From: Chitinophagaceae bacterium
Lineage (GTDB): Bacteria > Bacteroidota > Bacteroidia > Chitinophagales > REEL01
DNA: 41,276 nt
Reading direction: 5' to 3'
Assembly: GCA_007695095.1 (NCBI GenBank)
Contig: REEL01000086.1
Coordinates: 1-41,276 of the forward strand
Below the pieces are notes generated by a model. The model worked only from the letters and a program-made list of their open reading frames with translations. It was not told the DNA's origin and did no database searches. A program made the position numbers and the translations under genes. Of the stretch, positions 8,730-17,654 are shown piece after piece; positions within the stretch are counted from its first letter, which is position 1, and each line of letters starts with the position of its first letter.

Positions 8730-10676
8730 CTAAGCATCATCCTTTTTATTAACAAAATACATTGCAACCTTTCCTTTTCCTTTTACTTCAATTTCACCTC
8801 GATATTCACAATTGAAATGTTCTTTTATCAACTTATAGGTAGTTTCAGAAATGTTCACTTTGCCGGTCTCTCCATTACTTTCCATTCGGGCAGCGGTATT
8901 TACCGTATCTCCCCATATATCATATTGGAATTTTTTTATGCCGACTATCCCGGCAACAACAGCTCCTGTATGTAAACCCACTCTGGCTTTTAGTGGCTGA
9001 TTGCCTTTAATTTCCTGTTTTATATTAAATTGATTCAGAAATAATTGAATTTCAATAGCAGCATTTATCATATTGACAGCATGGTTTTCTATGTTTCCAT
9101 GCATTCCTCCAGCCGCCATATAAGCATCCCCGACTGTTTTAATTTTTTCTATTTCGTATTTTTCCATTATTCTGTCAAAAGCACTAAAACACTCATTAAC
9201 TATTTCAACTAACTGATGAGGTTTGAGTTGTTCAGAAACTTTTGTAAAACCAATAAAATCTGTAAATAATACGGTAACCTGATTATACTGCTTTGCAACT
9301 GCGTAACCCTTTTCTTTGAGTTCATTTGCAGTTTCTGCCGGAAGGATATTTAAAAGTAAATCTTCACTTCTATTGCGTTCTTTAGTTATTTTATTTCGTT
9401 GAACAAAGAATAAGCCTGCAAGTAAAATTGTCATGCTAAGACCGGTTAGAGATGCTATAATTTGAAAGTTTTTTCTGCGCATTTCTTCAAAAACCAAAGC
9501 TTCTCTTTTTTCCTGTTCCGATTCAATTAAAGCTTTTTTCTTATCATATTCATGTTCTACATTCATTCGAATGGCTTCTCGCTGATTTTCAATGTTTGCA
9601 ATACTATCCCGCATTTCTATGAAAAGAAGGTGCATTTCAAAGGCATCTTTATATTGCGCCATCTTATGGTATACAGCTGACAGACTTTGGGATGCATTTC
9701 GTAAACTTTCTACATTTTCAATCTCCAATGCTATGTCCATAGACTTTTTAGCATACCTAAGCGCTGAAGGTAAATCTCCGGTATGAATAAACAAATTGCT
9801 TAAAGAATTAAATGCTTTTGCTATTCCAGACTTCATGCTTACGTTCGTATATCTTAATAAAGCTTCTTTATAATACTTTTCAGCCTGAATGTAGTTACCA
9901 TCTTTTAGGTACAGGCTACCTAACTTTTCACTGTTAGCAGCAATTGCATCATCTAATTTTTCAGCTTTTGAAATCGATAAAGACTCATAAAAATTTTTAA
10001 GGGCATTTTCATAGTCTCCCATTTTTTTAAAGAGGTCTCCGATAAAATAATAAGATATAACTATACCTCTAAAGTTTTTGATTTCTGAGTTTATCTCTTT
10101 TGCCTGTCGGTAAAATTTCATAGCAGCATCATAATCGCCCTGTTCGGTATGTATATTTGCGATATTAATTAGATTTGTAGCTATACCTCCTTTATCGCCT
10201 AATTCTTCATTTATTCTGAGAGCGCTGTAAAAATTTTCCAATGCTTTGATTGAATTTCCCTGATCCAGATATATATTGCCAATGTTTAACAGATTTGATG
10301 ACATTCCGCGTTTTCTGTCGTGTTCTTTATTTAACGCATAAGCCCGGTAGTAGTAATCCAATGCTTTTGTATTATCCCCTTTGAAACTACTTAATACCCC
10401 TAAGGTTATTAAAGCATCAGCCTGATATCTAATTACATTCTTTTCTGTAGAATAATCCAGGAGTTTATTGGCAAGTATGTAAGCACTGTCAGCATTCTTA
10501 AAAGCTAATCCATCCCAAGCAACTGTTTTTAGCGCATTTAATCGGACAGTGTCACTTAGAGTTTCATCATCCCAAATTGATAACAAGGAATCTATATTGA
10601 TATTAGCCTTTAATGGATTGATAAAGGATAAAAGAATAAAGAGATTAAAAAGAATATAAAATTTAGTTAAACACAT
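8730..10676 (-). CDS. TPR-sensor transmembrane adenylate cyclase (class III)
   Basis: A 648-residue membrane receptor. Order: an N-terminal signal/anchor (1-25), a run of tetratricopeptide repeats (about 60-350; repeated GDYENALKNFYESLSI-type units), a coiled segment rich in Glu/Lys, a transmembrane helix (about 404-424, IASLTGLSMTILLAGLFFV) and a class III cyclase domain (about 460-640). The metal-binding aspartates lie in VLFTDFIGFT and VGDAYM. The purine-specifying pair reads Lys in IKTVGDAY and Asp in YDIWGDTVN, the adenylate-cyclase rather than guanylate-cyclase combination; NTAARMES supplies the transition-state Asn and Arg. It should therefore make cAMP in the cytoplasm in response to something sensed by the exported TPR domain. 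Signal and effector are unknown. Confidence 0.9.
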   Translation of the reverse strand: MCLTKFYILFNLFILLSFINPLKANINIDSLLSIWDDETLSDTVRLNALKTVAWDGLAFKNADSAYILANKLLDYSTEKNVIRYQADALITLGVLSSFKGDNTKALDYYYRAYALNKEHDRKRGMSSNLLNIGNIYLDQGNSIKALENFYSALRINEELGDKGGIATNLINIANIHTEQGDYDAAMKFYRQAKEINSEIKNFRGIVISYYFIGDLFKKMGDYENALKNFYESLSISKAEKLDDAIAANSEKLGSLYLKDGNYIQAEKYYKEALLRYTNVSMKSGIAKAFNSLSNLFIHTGDLPSALRYAKKSMDIALEIENVESLRNASQSLSAVYHKMAQYKDAFEMHLLFIEMRDSIANIENQREAIRMNVEHEYDKKKALIESEQEKREALVFEEMRRKNFQIIASLTGLSMTILLAGLFFVQRNKITKERNRSEDLLLNILPAETANELKEKGYAVAKQYNQVTVLFTDFIGFTKVSEQLKPHQLVEIVNECFSAFDRIMEKYEIEKIKTVGDAYMAAGGMHGNIENHAVNMINAAIEIQLFLNQFNIKQEIKGNQPLKARVGLHTGAVVAGIVGIKKFQYDIWGDTVNTAARMESNGETGKVNISETTYKLIKEHFNCEYRGEIEVKGKGKVAMYFVNKKDDA

Positions 10677-10732
10677 TTATATTAAGATTAGTAATTTCTT
10701 GATTGCTTATCCTTAAGATTAAACACAATTGA

Positions 10733-10740
10733 CAAATATA
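10733..10740 (-). promoter_or_regulatory. Possible -7 element for the cyclase gene
   Basis: On the minus strand this reads TATATTTG, an exact TAnnTTTG match, 56 bases before the start codon. No TTG at the expected -33 position was found. Confidence 0.35.
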
Positions 10741-10907
10741 GAATATAATTTGAAAAAAGAGAATTTACATCAGTTCGTTTGAAAATATTTGTTCTTTAAA
10801 GCTATAAAATTCCCGTAAATATTTAAACTGAACTGAATTTCTATTTTTTATTTAATTCAAAACATGTGATTATTTAATTGCTGAAATTTAAAGTAGTTTA
10901 CTAAGAA

Positions 10908-11720
10908 TCAATTTTGATTTCTTTCAAGCTTAAAATTTTTAAATCGTTTGATTCGATCCACATTAATTCGGTGTACTCCGGCATCTAATAGTGTTTCCCA
11001 GACTTTTTTTCTATTTGTAGCTCCCCAAAATCTGAGTTCAACTCCAATTGAATCAGCTTGTACTACTATTTCCCTTAATAGGGTTAATTCGCTTTCAGGC
11101 ATACTTGCCCTAATACCTCTCCAATTAAAAAGACTTCTGTAGGCGGCACTAATTCTGGGTACTTCATGAATATTATAGTCGCTGTTTAAATCAGCTAACC
11201 TACCGTCAATTGCAGCAAATCTGGGATTGTCTGAAAGTATCTGTTCATAATTTCTTCTACCGGAAATTAAGATGGTAACCGCATTTTTTTTGGTACTTTC
11301 CGGAGTAAATTCGGTCAGCATAAACCGGTATTTATCAAACAAAACTTTAAGGCTGTCATAAGTTTCTTCGGCATCAGATTTTACATCAATCATGAGAATA
11401 AATCCTTTAGGTCCATTTTTAAACACACTGCCATTATTTTTTCTCACTTTTTCAGCCAAAGGTTTAAAGTACATATCTTCTAATGAGCGCATTCTCAATG
11501 CCCCGATACCGGTATGTGCTACGACTAATTGACCTTTTCGCAAAAATACGTCAGCTTCTACACTGCCAAAACCTTTTTCTAGGGCAGCTTCTAAAGGCTT
11601 GCACTTATTATAATCATTGTGTACATGACCTACATCAAATAATAGAGGAGACTGAGCAGACAAGGAAAAATGAAGAAAAAAGAAAAAAATGAATACAACT
11701 GAAGGCTTACTTAACTGCAT
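10908..11720 (-). CDS. Secreted PI-PLC/glycerophosphodiesterase-like protein
   Basis: A 270-residue protein with a signal peptide ending near SLSAQ (residue 23). The start of a phosphodiesterase TIM barrel is clear: GHVHNDYNKCKPLEAAL (H32 or H34), GSVEADVFL (E55, D57) and LVVAHTG (H69), the His...Glu-x-Asp...His arrangement used by GDPD and bacterial PI-PLC enzymes for catalysis and calcium binding. Later strands (ILMIDVKSDAEETY, VELRFWGATN, GVHRINVDRI) fit the same fold. It should act in the periplasm or outside on phosphodiesters such as glycerophosphodiesters; the true substrate is unknown. Its ATG overlaps the stop codon of the PspC gene by one base, so the two are probably translated together. 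Confidence 0.8.
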   Translation of the reverse strand: MQLSKPSVVFIFFFFLHFSLSAQSPLLFDVGHVHNDYNKCKPLEAALEKGFGSVEADVFLRKGQLVVAHTGIGALRMRSLEDMYFKPLAEKVRKNNGSVFKNGPKGFILMIDVKSDAEETYDSLKVLFDKYRFMLTEFTPESTKKNAVTILISGRRNYEQILSDNPRFAAIDGRLADLNSDYNIHEVPRISAAYRSLFNWRGIRASMPESELTLLREIVVQADSIGVELRFWGATNRKKVWETLLDAGVHRINVDRIKRFKNFKLERNQN

Positions 11721-11938
11721 TAAAAATCAAAACTACTTTGTTTTTTAATCTTGAAAAAGTTTTTTAACCGAATCAGAAATGCTAAGGACAAATACACTAT
11801 GAGTGGGGAACCAATGGTTATAAATGAAGTGTAAATAAAAAATAAACGAATCCAGTTACTTGGGATACCTATCTTTTCACCTAAATAGCTGCATACACCG
11901 AAGGCGTTTACCTCTATAAAGTTCTTTAATTTATTCAT
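11720..11938 (-). CDS. Small PspC-domain membrane protein
   Basis: A 72-residue protein consisting almost only of a PspC domain: an N-terminal GVCSYLGEKIGIPSNWIRLFF motif (the usual 'GVCaGiaeyf...d...vRl.f' form) followed by one or two hydrophobic segments (about 30-58) and a basic tail. PspC proteins sit in the inner membrane and take part in envelope-stress responses; in Bacteroidota stand-alone copies of this size are common and their role is unproven. TAATG overlap with the downstream phosphodiesterase gene indicates coupling. Confidence 0.82.
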   Translation of the reverse strand: MNKLKNFIEVNAFGVCSYLGEKIGIPSNWIRLFFIYTSFITIGSPLIVYLSLAFLIRLKNFFKIKKQSSFDF

Positions 11939-12072
11939 TTTGACAGATTTTTCTGATGATAAATTCAGTATTAAAAGAATTGAATTTTCGTACTTATTTA
12001 TTATAAAGTTAAACAGTTTTCATTAAATGTGAATTTTTTTCCTCTTTTTTTATTTGTTTTGAAAGTGACTTC

Positions 12073-13353
12073 TCAACTTTGAGACTCAAGTATTTTAATA
12101 CCAATGTTACATTTAAGACATTGTTTCGGAGTGCAATAATATTTTTTTAATTCTATAAGTGCCTGACTTTCTAATGCATTTTTAGCTTTTATTCCATTTT
12201 CCAGCCATGTTTTTGTAATTGAGTTGTTTTCTGCCGGAATGTTTTCAAGCCATGAAAGAGCTTTATCTTTTAAACTTTCTTTTCCCCTGAAGCTCCCGTA
12301 TAAAAACATAAAAGGAATCACAACATTTATCAGAATAGAGTTAGCGGTATGTTTACCTAGTTTTTTTTCTTTTTTTCTTGAAGTTTTATTAAAAACATAA
12401 TGTGTATTCCAGTATTCTGAAGCCGAAACATTGAGAATTTGTCTGGCTACCTTAGGAGAGCTGGCCATCAATAAAGTGTGAAACAGTCGTGGAGAGTGAT
12501 GATATAAACTACAAAGCTGGGCTATCCGAATGGTAGGAAAATTTCCCGGTCTCAGCCTTAAAAATTGCCATATTTTATTTTCTATAGGTTTAAGATCTTC
12601 GGTTTTTTTATAATGAAAATATTCCGCTTTTAATGCTTTTATATAGTCATCGTCAGATTCTATCGTATTTAACATTCCTGACTGTCCAAAAAGCAGACTT
12701 TCGAGATGATGAATGCTGTTTTGTTTTTTTTGAAATGTATTATAGGAAATACTTTTGATAAGCAACTCCATTGGTAAACTATTTACCGGCCCTCCTAAAT
12801 ATTTTGATAGAAAAATAAGGAAAACATATTCCCAGTCATTTTTTTCTTTCTGTAAAACATCCTGAATTTCTTTTGTTTTATCTTCAAGTCTTTCGACTAT
12901 CATCCTGTCCAGGCACTGATCAATAATAAACCTGTCAATATCCGGCAAAAAACTGTGGCAGGGTATTTTAGCTTTTGCCTGCTGCAACAATTTGTATTGT
13001 CTTAAAATGCCCAAATCAAGCAGAGGTGAAATGTTCAATGCGGGAACCTTCGTGCCATCTTCACGGAATATGACTTTATCATTTTTAGCAACTACATGTA
13101 AAATCACATTGTTGTATTTTTTGTCAAGATGGTGTCCATGAGCATACCAGTCAGAAGCTTTGATATGGATTTCTACATTTCCAGCCCAGGAAGTCTCGTC
13201 CAGCATTATGCGCGCATCTAAAAAATCCGGTCCGCCGTCATAATTATGAAAACCTGATTTAGTGATTAGCAGCTTTTGTCCGTCATCTGTTTGTAAATTG
13301 ACAGGGTTAAATTTTTTATACTTCCATACAAAATGCAAAAAATCCTCTTTCAT
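12073..13353 (-). CDS. DUF2851 family protein
   Basis: A 426-residue full-length DUF2851 protein, a family largely restricted to Bacteroidota. The signature block HNYDGGPDFLDARIMLDET...WAGNVEIH (about residues 36-62) followed by SDWYAHGHHLDKKYNNVILHVV is intact; the charged HxxDxxYNxVxLHVV stretch is the most conserved part and looks like an active or metal site, but no activity is established. The C-terminus ends in a cysteine cluster (CTPKQCLKCNIG) also typical of the family. It is predicted cytoplasmic. It follows pyrF on the same strand after 87 bases. Confidence 0.9.
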   Translation of the reverse strand: MKEDFLHFVWKYKKFNPVNLQTDDGQKLLITKSGFHNYDGGPDFLDARIMLDETSWAGNVEIHIKASDWYAHGHHLDKKYNNVILHVVAKNDKVIFREDGTKVPALNISPLLDLGILRQYKLLQQAKAKIPCHSFLPDIDRFIIDQCLDRMIVERLEDKTKEIQDVLQKEKNDWEYVFLIFLSKYLGGPVNSLPMELLIKSISYNTFQKKQNSIHHLESLLFGQSGMLNTIESDDDYIKALKAEYFHYKKTEDLKPIENKIWQFLRLRPGNFPTIRIAQLCSLYHHSPRLFHTLLMASSPKVARQILNVSASEYWNTHYVFNKTSRKKEKKLGKHTANSILINVVIPFMFLYGSFRGKESLKDKALSWLENIPAENNSITKTWLENGIKAKNALESQALIELKKYYCTPKQCLKCNIGIKILESQS

Positions 13354-13440
13354 ATCCGGTTTGCTTCTGGTTAAAGAATACTAAAACAGGATAAAAATAA
13401 AAATATATATGAATAAAGTAAAATTTAAAGAAAAAACTTG

Positions 13441-14250
13441 TTAAAATTTTTCGAAAAAAGGAGACATTTGACTTTGATAGTTTTTTGCCGAAAGGGCTGC
13501 TTTTTCAGCAAAACCCTTATCTGATGAGGCAAAAATAATTCCTCTGGATACATTTACCAGCATACCTGCATTTTCTTTGTTTGTAAATGGAATTAAATCT
13601 TCAATTTTGCCGCCTTGAGTGCCGACACCCGGAATTAATAAAAAATGGTTTGGGCTAATTGATCTTATTTTTTCAAGATACTCCTTTTGAGTAGCACCGA
13701 CAACAAACATACATTTATCCGGAGTGAAGCGGGAGGCCATTTTAGATAAGAAAAGCTCATACATTTTACCGGAGTGCATATCTGTTTTTTGAAAATCTTC
13801 ACTACCCGGATTTGATGTCAAAGCAAGAGGGATTATCCATTTATCAGTATAAGCCAAAAAGGGTTCAAAAGTCTCTAAACCCATATAAGGGTGAAGAGTT
13901 ATCGCATCAAAATTCATTTGTTCAAAAAAAGTTTTTGCATATTGAGCAGCTGTGTTACCAATATCTCCTCTTTTTGCATCGGCAATTTTGAAAACATCAT
14001 CGGGCAGATAAGCAACGGTTTTTTGCATTACATTCCAGCCTTCAGCGCCCATAGCTTCGTAAAAAGCCGTATTGATTTTATAAGAAACCGCATAAGGAAG
14101 GGTTGCGTCTATGATTGCTTTATTAAACTCCAGCATACCTTCTGCATTTGCTTTCAGGTGATGTGGTAATTTTGTGACATCAGTATCTAAACCGACACAT
14201 AAAAAACTCTTTTTATTGAAAATTGCAGCTTTTAGTGTTTGTAAGTTCAT
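13441..14250 (-). CDS. pyrF: Orotidine-5'-phosphate decarboxylase (type 2)
   Basis: Last step of de novo UMP synthesis: OMP to UMP plus CO2 (EC 4.1.1.23). The 269-residue length and motif order fit the longer type 2 PyrF: VGLDTD (19-24), SYKIN with K58, the catalytic D-x-K-x-x-D tetrad in IADAKRGDIGNTAAQYA (D91, K93, D96), TLHPYMG, the phosphate-side PGVGTQGG and the C-terminal NVSRGIIFAS with the phosphate-binding Arg. All catalytic residues are present. A cytoplasmic homodimer is expected. It is divergent from the NlpE/META lipoprotein gene and may be co-transcribed with the DUF2851 gene. Confidence 0.95.
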   Translation of the reverse strand: MNLQTLKAAIFNKKSFLCVGLDTDVTKLPHHLKANAEGMLEFNKAIIDATLPYAVSYKINTAFYEAMGAEGWNVMQKTVAYLPDDVFKIADAKRGDIGNTAAQYAKTFFEQMNFDAITLHPYMGLETFEPFLAYTDKWIIPLALTSNPGSEDFQKTDMHSGKMYELFLSKMASRFTPDKCMFVVGATQKEYLEKIRSISPNHFLLIPGVGTQGGKIEDLIPFTNKENAGMLVNVSRGIIFASSDKGFAEKAALSAKNYQSQMSPFFEKF

Positions 14251-14305
14251 TTTTTTCTTTTTAGGAACAGTATTTGTTCATTGTAAAGCGAAACCTAAGA
14301 TTGTA

Positions 14306-14340
14306 TTTTGTAAAAATAACTTTAAGAACAATTATCTTTG
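14306..14340 (+). promoter_or_regulatory. Bacteroidota-type promoter for the NlpE/META lipoprotein
   Basis: TTTTG at 14306-14310 and TATCTTTG at 14333-14340 match both halves of the Bacteroidota consensus (TTTG and TAnnTTTG) with a 22-base spacer. It sits 30 bases before the ATG at 14371 and overlaps the in-frame TTG at 14338, which argues that 14371 is the real start. Confidence 0.65.
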
Positions 14341-14370
14341 AAAGTATTCTTATTGCCGAAAATTAATTTT

Positions 14371-15165
14371 ATGCCAAAACTAAACACCTTTTTTCAATCA
14401 TTCATGCTTTTCGGTATGATGTTTTTTACGTTGATAAGTTGTTCAAACCGAAATTTAGCCTCTGATGATTCCTCAGAAGCATCTTATATAGGAGTTCATA
14501 ATAGTAAAAATTCACTGGATTGGGCTGGAGTTTACAGAGGAGTTTTACCATGTGCAGATTGTGAAGGGATACAAACTGAAGTTAAAATTAATGATAAATC
14601 CGAATTTATCTTAAGTAAGCGATATTTGGGTCGAAGTGCTCAAGTGTTAGTTTCTGAGGGCTTTTTTACATGGGATGAATACGGTGGGAAGATTTTTTTA
14701 GAAAATGAGCAAATGTCTTTTATGGTTGGAGAAAACAGGCTAATCTTGCTCGATAAAGATTCTAAAAGAATTAAGAATGATACAGGTGAAGACTTTAATT
14801 TAGTTAAAAAAACAAATAATATCAGGAATAAGAAATGGTATCTTGTGGAGCTGAATGGTGAAGAAATTCATATAAATGAAACCCTTAAAAAACTTCCCTA
14901 TATTCAGTTTGAAGAAGGTGAAAAGGTAAGTGGACATGCCGGTTGTAATACTTTTCACGGAAGCTATAACCTCAGTGATGGTAACCGGATTTCATTTTCG
15001 CAAATGGGACTAACACGCATGGCCTGTGCGGATATGGAAACAGAACAAAATCTTATGGAAGTATTAGAGCAGGCAGATAATTATCATGTAAGGGCGGATA
15101 CATTTCAATTAAATCAGGCCAGGTTAGTTCCGTTAGCCAGGTTTGAATACAGATTTTTTGATTAG
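14371..15165 (+). CDS. Lipoprotein with NlpE-like and META/HslJ domains
   Basis: A 264-residue lipoprotein. The ATG at 14371 is chosen over an in-frame TTG at 14338 because a full promoter lies over the TTG and because translation from 14371 gives a normal signal with lipobox LISC (Cys24). The NlpE-like half (about 48-145) begins WAGVYRGVLPCADCEGIQTE, with the characteristic CxxC (C61, C64). The META/HslJ half (about 155-258) has KWYLVELNG and the core GHAGCNTFHGSYN...RMACAD. NlpE senses surface contact and lipoprotein or copper stress in Enterobacteria; HslJ is linked to novobiocin resistance. It is anchored in the envelope; a stress-sensing or buffering role is inferred. Confidence 0.88.
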   Translation: MPKLNTFFQSFMLFGMMFFTLISCSNRNLASDDSSEASYIGVHNSKNSLDWAGVYRGVLPCADCEGIQTEVKINDKSEFILSKRYLGRSAQVLVSEGFFTWDEYGGKIFLENEQMSFMVGENRLILLDKDSKRIKNDTGEDFNLVKKTNNIRNKKWYLVELNGEEIHINETLKKLPYIQFEEGEKVSGHAGCNTFHGSYNLSDGNRISFSQMGLTRMACADMETEQNLMEVLEQADNYHVRADTFQLNQARLVPLARFEYRFFD

Positions 15166-15247
15166 CTTAGTCAACTTTTCCAAAAAACGATAACCGTTTG
15201 ACGGGACTTAAATGTTTATCAAACACCAAGTACAAAAATTAAAATTT

Positions 15248-15589
15248 ATGCAATTATTTATTATTTCTTCTCAACGTTACATTTTATATACTCTCTTTCT
15301 GGTTTTATTTGTTTTCATGTTTTCGTCTTGTGCCGGAAGCCGGCAATTGGCAGACGAAGCTGTAGAGGAAGATTTAAGTTCGGAATCTCAATGGACAGAA
15401 TATGAAAAAAATGCATTTTTGGAATCTTGTAAAAGAGATGCTACTCAAATTGAAGGTTTGAATCCGGATCACTACTGTAACTGCTTTTTAGAAAAACTCC
15501 AATATACTTACACCATTGATGAAGTGTTAACATTGCCGGATGAATTAATTTTTGAATTGGCAGAAAAATGCATTGAATCGCAACCTTAA
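15248..15589 (+). CDS. Small Cys-containing lipoprotein
   Basis: A 113-residue protein from the ATG at 15248; an in-frame ATG at 15212 would add 12 basic residues before the signal. The signal ends in the lipobox FSSC (Cys28). The mature domain carries the pattern ESCKRD...YCNCFLEKLQYTYTIDEV, that is C-x(~19)-CxC followed by a helix, seen in many short Bacteroidota lipoproteins, and ends LAEKCIESQP. Disulphide bonding is plausible. No function is known. It lies between the NlpE/META lipoprotein and the polyphosphate operon, 173 bases ahead of the latter. Confidence 0.72.
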   Translation: MQLFIISSQRYILYTLFLVLFVFMFSSCAGSRQLADEAVEEDLSSESQWTEYEKNAFLESCKRDATQIEGLNPDHYCNCFLEKLQYTYTIDEVLTLPDELIFELAEKCIESQP

Positions 15590-15762
15590 GATATGGTAGA
15601 TTATTTTCAAATTAGGATAAAAGTTAACTTTTTGAATGATAAAACTCTATTTATTTATTGTTTTCAATTTGCTAAATACCCTATATTTTTTCATATTTGT
15701 TAACTTTTTATTAGTATAAGGTTAAGGTTTTGTAATTATTTAAGATTCAGTTCGAATAAAGT

Positions 15763-16851
15763 GTGAAAGATAGTCAGTTATTTCCAATAGGTAGTTTAGT
15801 CGTATTAATAGTTATACTTATACTGGTATTAGTGTTACCGGTAAAGATTCCGTATAACATTGACACAAAGGGTTATATTTTGCCTGCAAAAGAGTGGTAC
15901 CTTGAGAGAACCCGGGATGGCAGCTTATTATCAACTTTAAAAGATAATGCTACAGAAAAAGTAAATTCTTTTAGAATAACAGAATTTCAAAGAGGCGATA
16001 TTGCCGGCTTTGAATTAAACCATTTATTGGAACAAAGGGGCGATTTTATATTTCGAGGGGATACTATCGGGTCATTATACTCAAATGACGAACTACGCAG
16101 GGAAGCTGAATTATCTGGATTATTGGCCGAATATAAAGCAGAACTGGAATTTTATTTGGCAGGAAGCAAACAAGAAGAAGTTGAAGCTGCATTAGCTAAA
16201 GTTCAATTAGCTCAGGAGCGTTTGCGAACCGATCAATTAACTTATGACAGAAACTTGCCTTTAATAGAGGATTCCTTAATAGCACCGTCTGAAATAGAAT
16301 TATTAGAGCAACGCTTAAAAACCCATAAAAGTGAAGTTGAAATTGCTCAGGCAAATTACAGAGCCTTGATAACCGGAGCAAAGCCGGAGCAAATTGAGTG
16401 GAGTATAGCCAGAATAAATAATATAGAAAGACAACTGGAAGTATTATCATCTCGTATGGATGCATTTACTATAAAAGCACCTTTTGACGGTGTATTACAT
16501 CCCAAAAGAGTAACCAATGAGCAGCATTATCCGGTAATTGGTCTGGCTGATACTTCTTTTTATATAGTTAAGATGCCGGTTGATATAACGGAAAAAGACT
16601 ACATATTTCCAGGGGCAACTGTTACGGCAAGTATACCGGGTTTCAGCGATAAGCCAATTGGAGAAGTTATTCGTATTGAGCCGGGAGTAAACAGAGTTGA
16701 TGGCAGGCAAGTGTTTTTTGTGAGTGCTAAGTTTCACGCAGGAGAATTCAATCTTATGCCGGGGCTTTTGGCTGATATGCAAATAGAATGTGAGAAAGTA
16801 ACGCCCAGAGAATTTTTATACAGATCGGTTAAATTAATATTTGCACAATGA
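15763..16851 (+). CDS. HlyD/RND-type periplasmic adaptor protein
   Basis: A 362-residue membrane-fusion protein starting at a GTG. It has one N-terminal transmembrane helix (about 8-27), then a split lipoyl/biotinyl-like domain, a helical hairpin coiled coil (about 95-205, rich in Glu, Leu, Arg and Gln), FTIKAPFDGVLHPK (about 236-249) re-entering the lipoyl half and a beta-barrel region with PGATVTASIPGFSDKPIGEVIRIEPG. Such adaptors bridge an inner-membrane pump to a TolC-type channel. No ABC or RND pump is encoded next to it; instead the stop overlaps the start of the VTC polymerase gene (ATGA), and a TolC-like gene follows in the same operon. Confidence 0.88.
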   Translation: MKDSQLFPIGSLVVLIVILILVLVLPVKIPYNIDTKGYILPAKEWYLERTRDGSLLSTLKDNATEKVNSFRITEFQRGDIAGFELNHLLEQRGDFIFRGDTIGSLYSNDELRREAELSGLLAEYKAELEFYLAGSKQEEVEAALAKVQLAQERLRTDQLTYDRNLPLIEDSLIAPSEIELLEQRLKTHKSEVEIAQANYRALITGAKPEQIEWSIARINNIERQLEVLSSRMDAFTIKAPFDGVLHPKRVTNEQHYPVIGLADTSFYIVKMPVDITEKDYIFPGATVTASIPGFSDKPIGEVIRIEPGVNRVDGRQVFFVSAKFHAGEFNLMPGLLADMQIECEKVTPREFLYRSVKLIFAQ

Positions 16852-17654
16852 AACTGAGGTATGAAAGAAAATATTTGGTTCACAATGACCTTCAGGAGGT
16901 TTTGAGGGAGCGTTTTAAACCTTTCCTCAGGCCTGACAAGCATGCAATAGGTCCGTTGGAATATCCTGAATATACAGTCAGAAGTATTTATTTTGATACC
17001 CATGATATGGCGGCTTATTTAGACAAAATAGAAGGCTATAAAAGAAAGAAAAAGCTAAGAATCAGGGGTTATAATGTTCATAGAAATGGCGATAAGGTTG
17101 TTTTTGAAATTAAGCGGAAAATTGGAGACAGAATTTATAAAAACAGAGTTTTCTTAGAGTATGAAGAGCTTCCTAAAGTTATGGATCCTTCGCTTGATTC
17201 AGGTGGTGAATCATTAAGAAATAAGTCATTTTTGAATGACCCGAGTTATAAAAAGTTTAAGTATAATTTGCTTCGCTATCATATGCATCCGGTGATTTTA
17301 ATTTCTTATGAAAGGGAACCTTATCATGGCCAGATTGATAGTGGTGTGCGAGTGACTTTTGACAAAAATATAAGAAGTAAGTTTGCACCTTCTTTAGATG
17401 AGCTTTATAGTGAAACTTTTATGAGGCCATTGTTTAAAGATCATTTTATACTTGAAATTAAGTATTTTACGGATTTTATGCCAAGCTGGGCTAAATCTAT
17501 AGTTGCTGAATACAATCTTCGTAGAGAAGCCTTGTCTAAGTTTTCAATAGGTATAGATGCGCATCATGATGAGAGGATGAAGTTGCCTTCTTCTGCATTT
17601 AGAAGCTATCGTTTGTCCGGATTAAGTAATTTTGTATTTAAGAAAAAACTATGA
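16848..17654 (+). CDS. VTC-domain polyphosphate polymerase-like protein
   Basis: A 268-residue stand-alone VTC domain (triphosphate tunnel metalloenzyme fold), related to the catalytic core of yeast Vtc4, which makes polyphosphate from ATP. The tunnel residues are visible in order: RYERKYLV (R4, E6, K8), RSIYFDT (45-51), KLRIRGY (R71, R73), FEIKRK (E87, K89), SYEREPY (E155, R156), VRVTFD (R168), FILEIKY (E203, K205) and a terminal SKFSIG (K231). All basic and acidic lining residues one would expect are kept, so activity is likely. There is no membrane helix; it would sit at the cytoplasmic face with its DUF4956 partner. ATGA overlaps at both ends show tight coupling to the adaptor and the DUF4956 gene. 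Confidence 0.88.
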   Translation: MKLRYERKYLVHNDLQEVLRERFKPFLRPDKHAIGPLEYPEYTVRSIYFDTHDMAAYLDKIEGYKRKKKLRIRGYNVHRNGDKVVFEIKRKIGDRIYKNRVFLEYEELPKVMDPSLDSGGESLRNKSFLNDPSYKKFKYNLLRYHMHPVILISYEREPYHGQIDSGVRVTFDKNIRSKFAPSLDELYSETFMRPLFKDHFILEIKYFTDFMPSWAKSIVAEYNLRREALSKFSIGIDAHHDERMKLPSSAFRSYRLSGLSNFVFKKKL

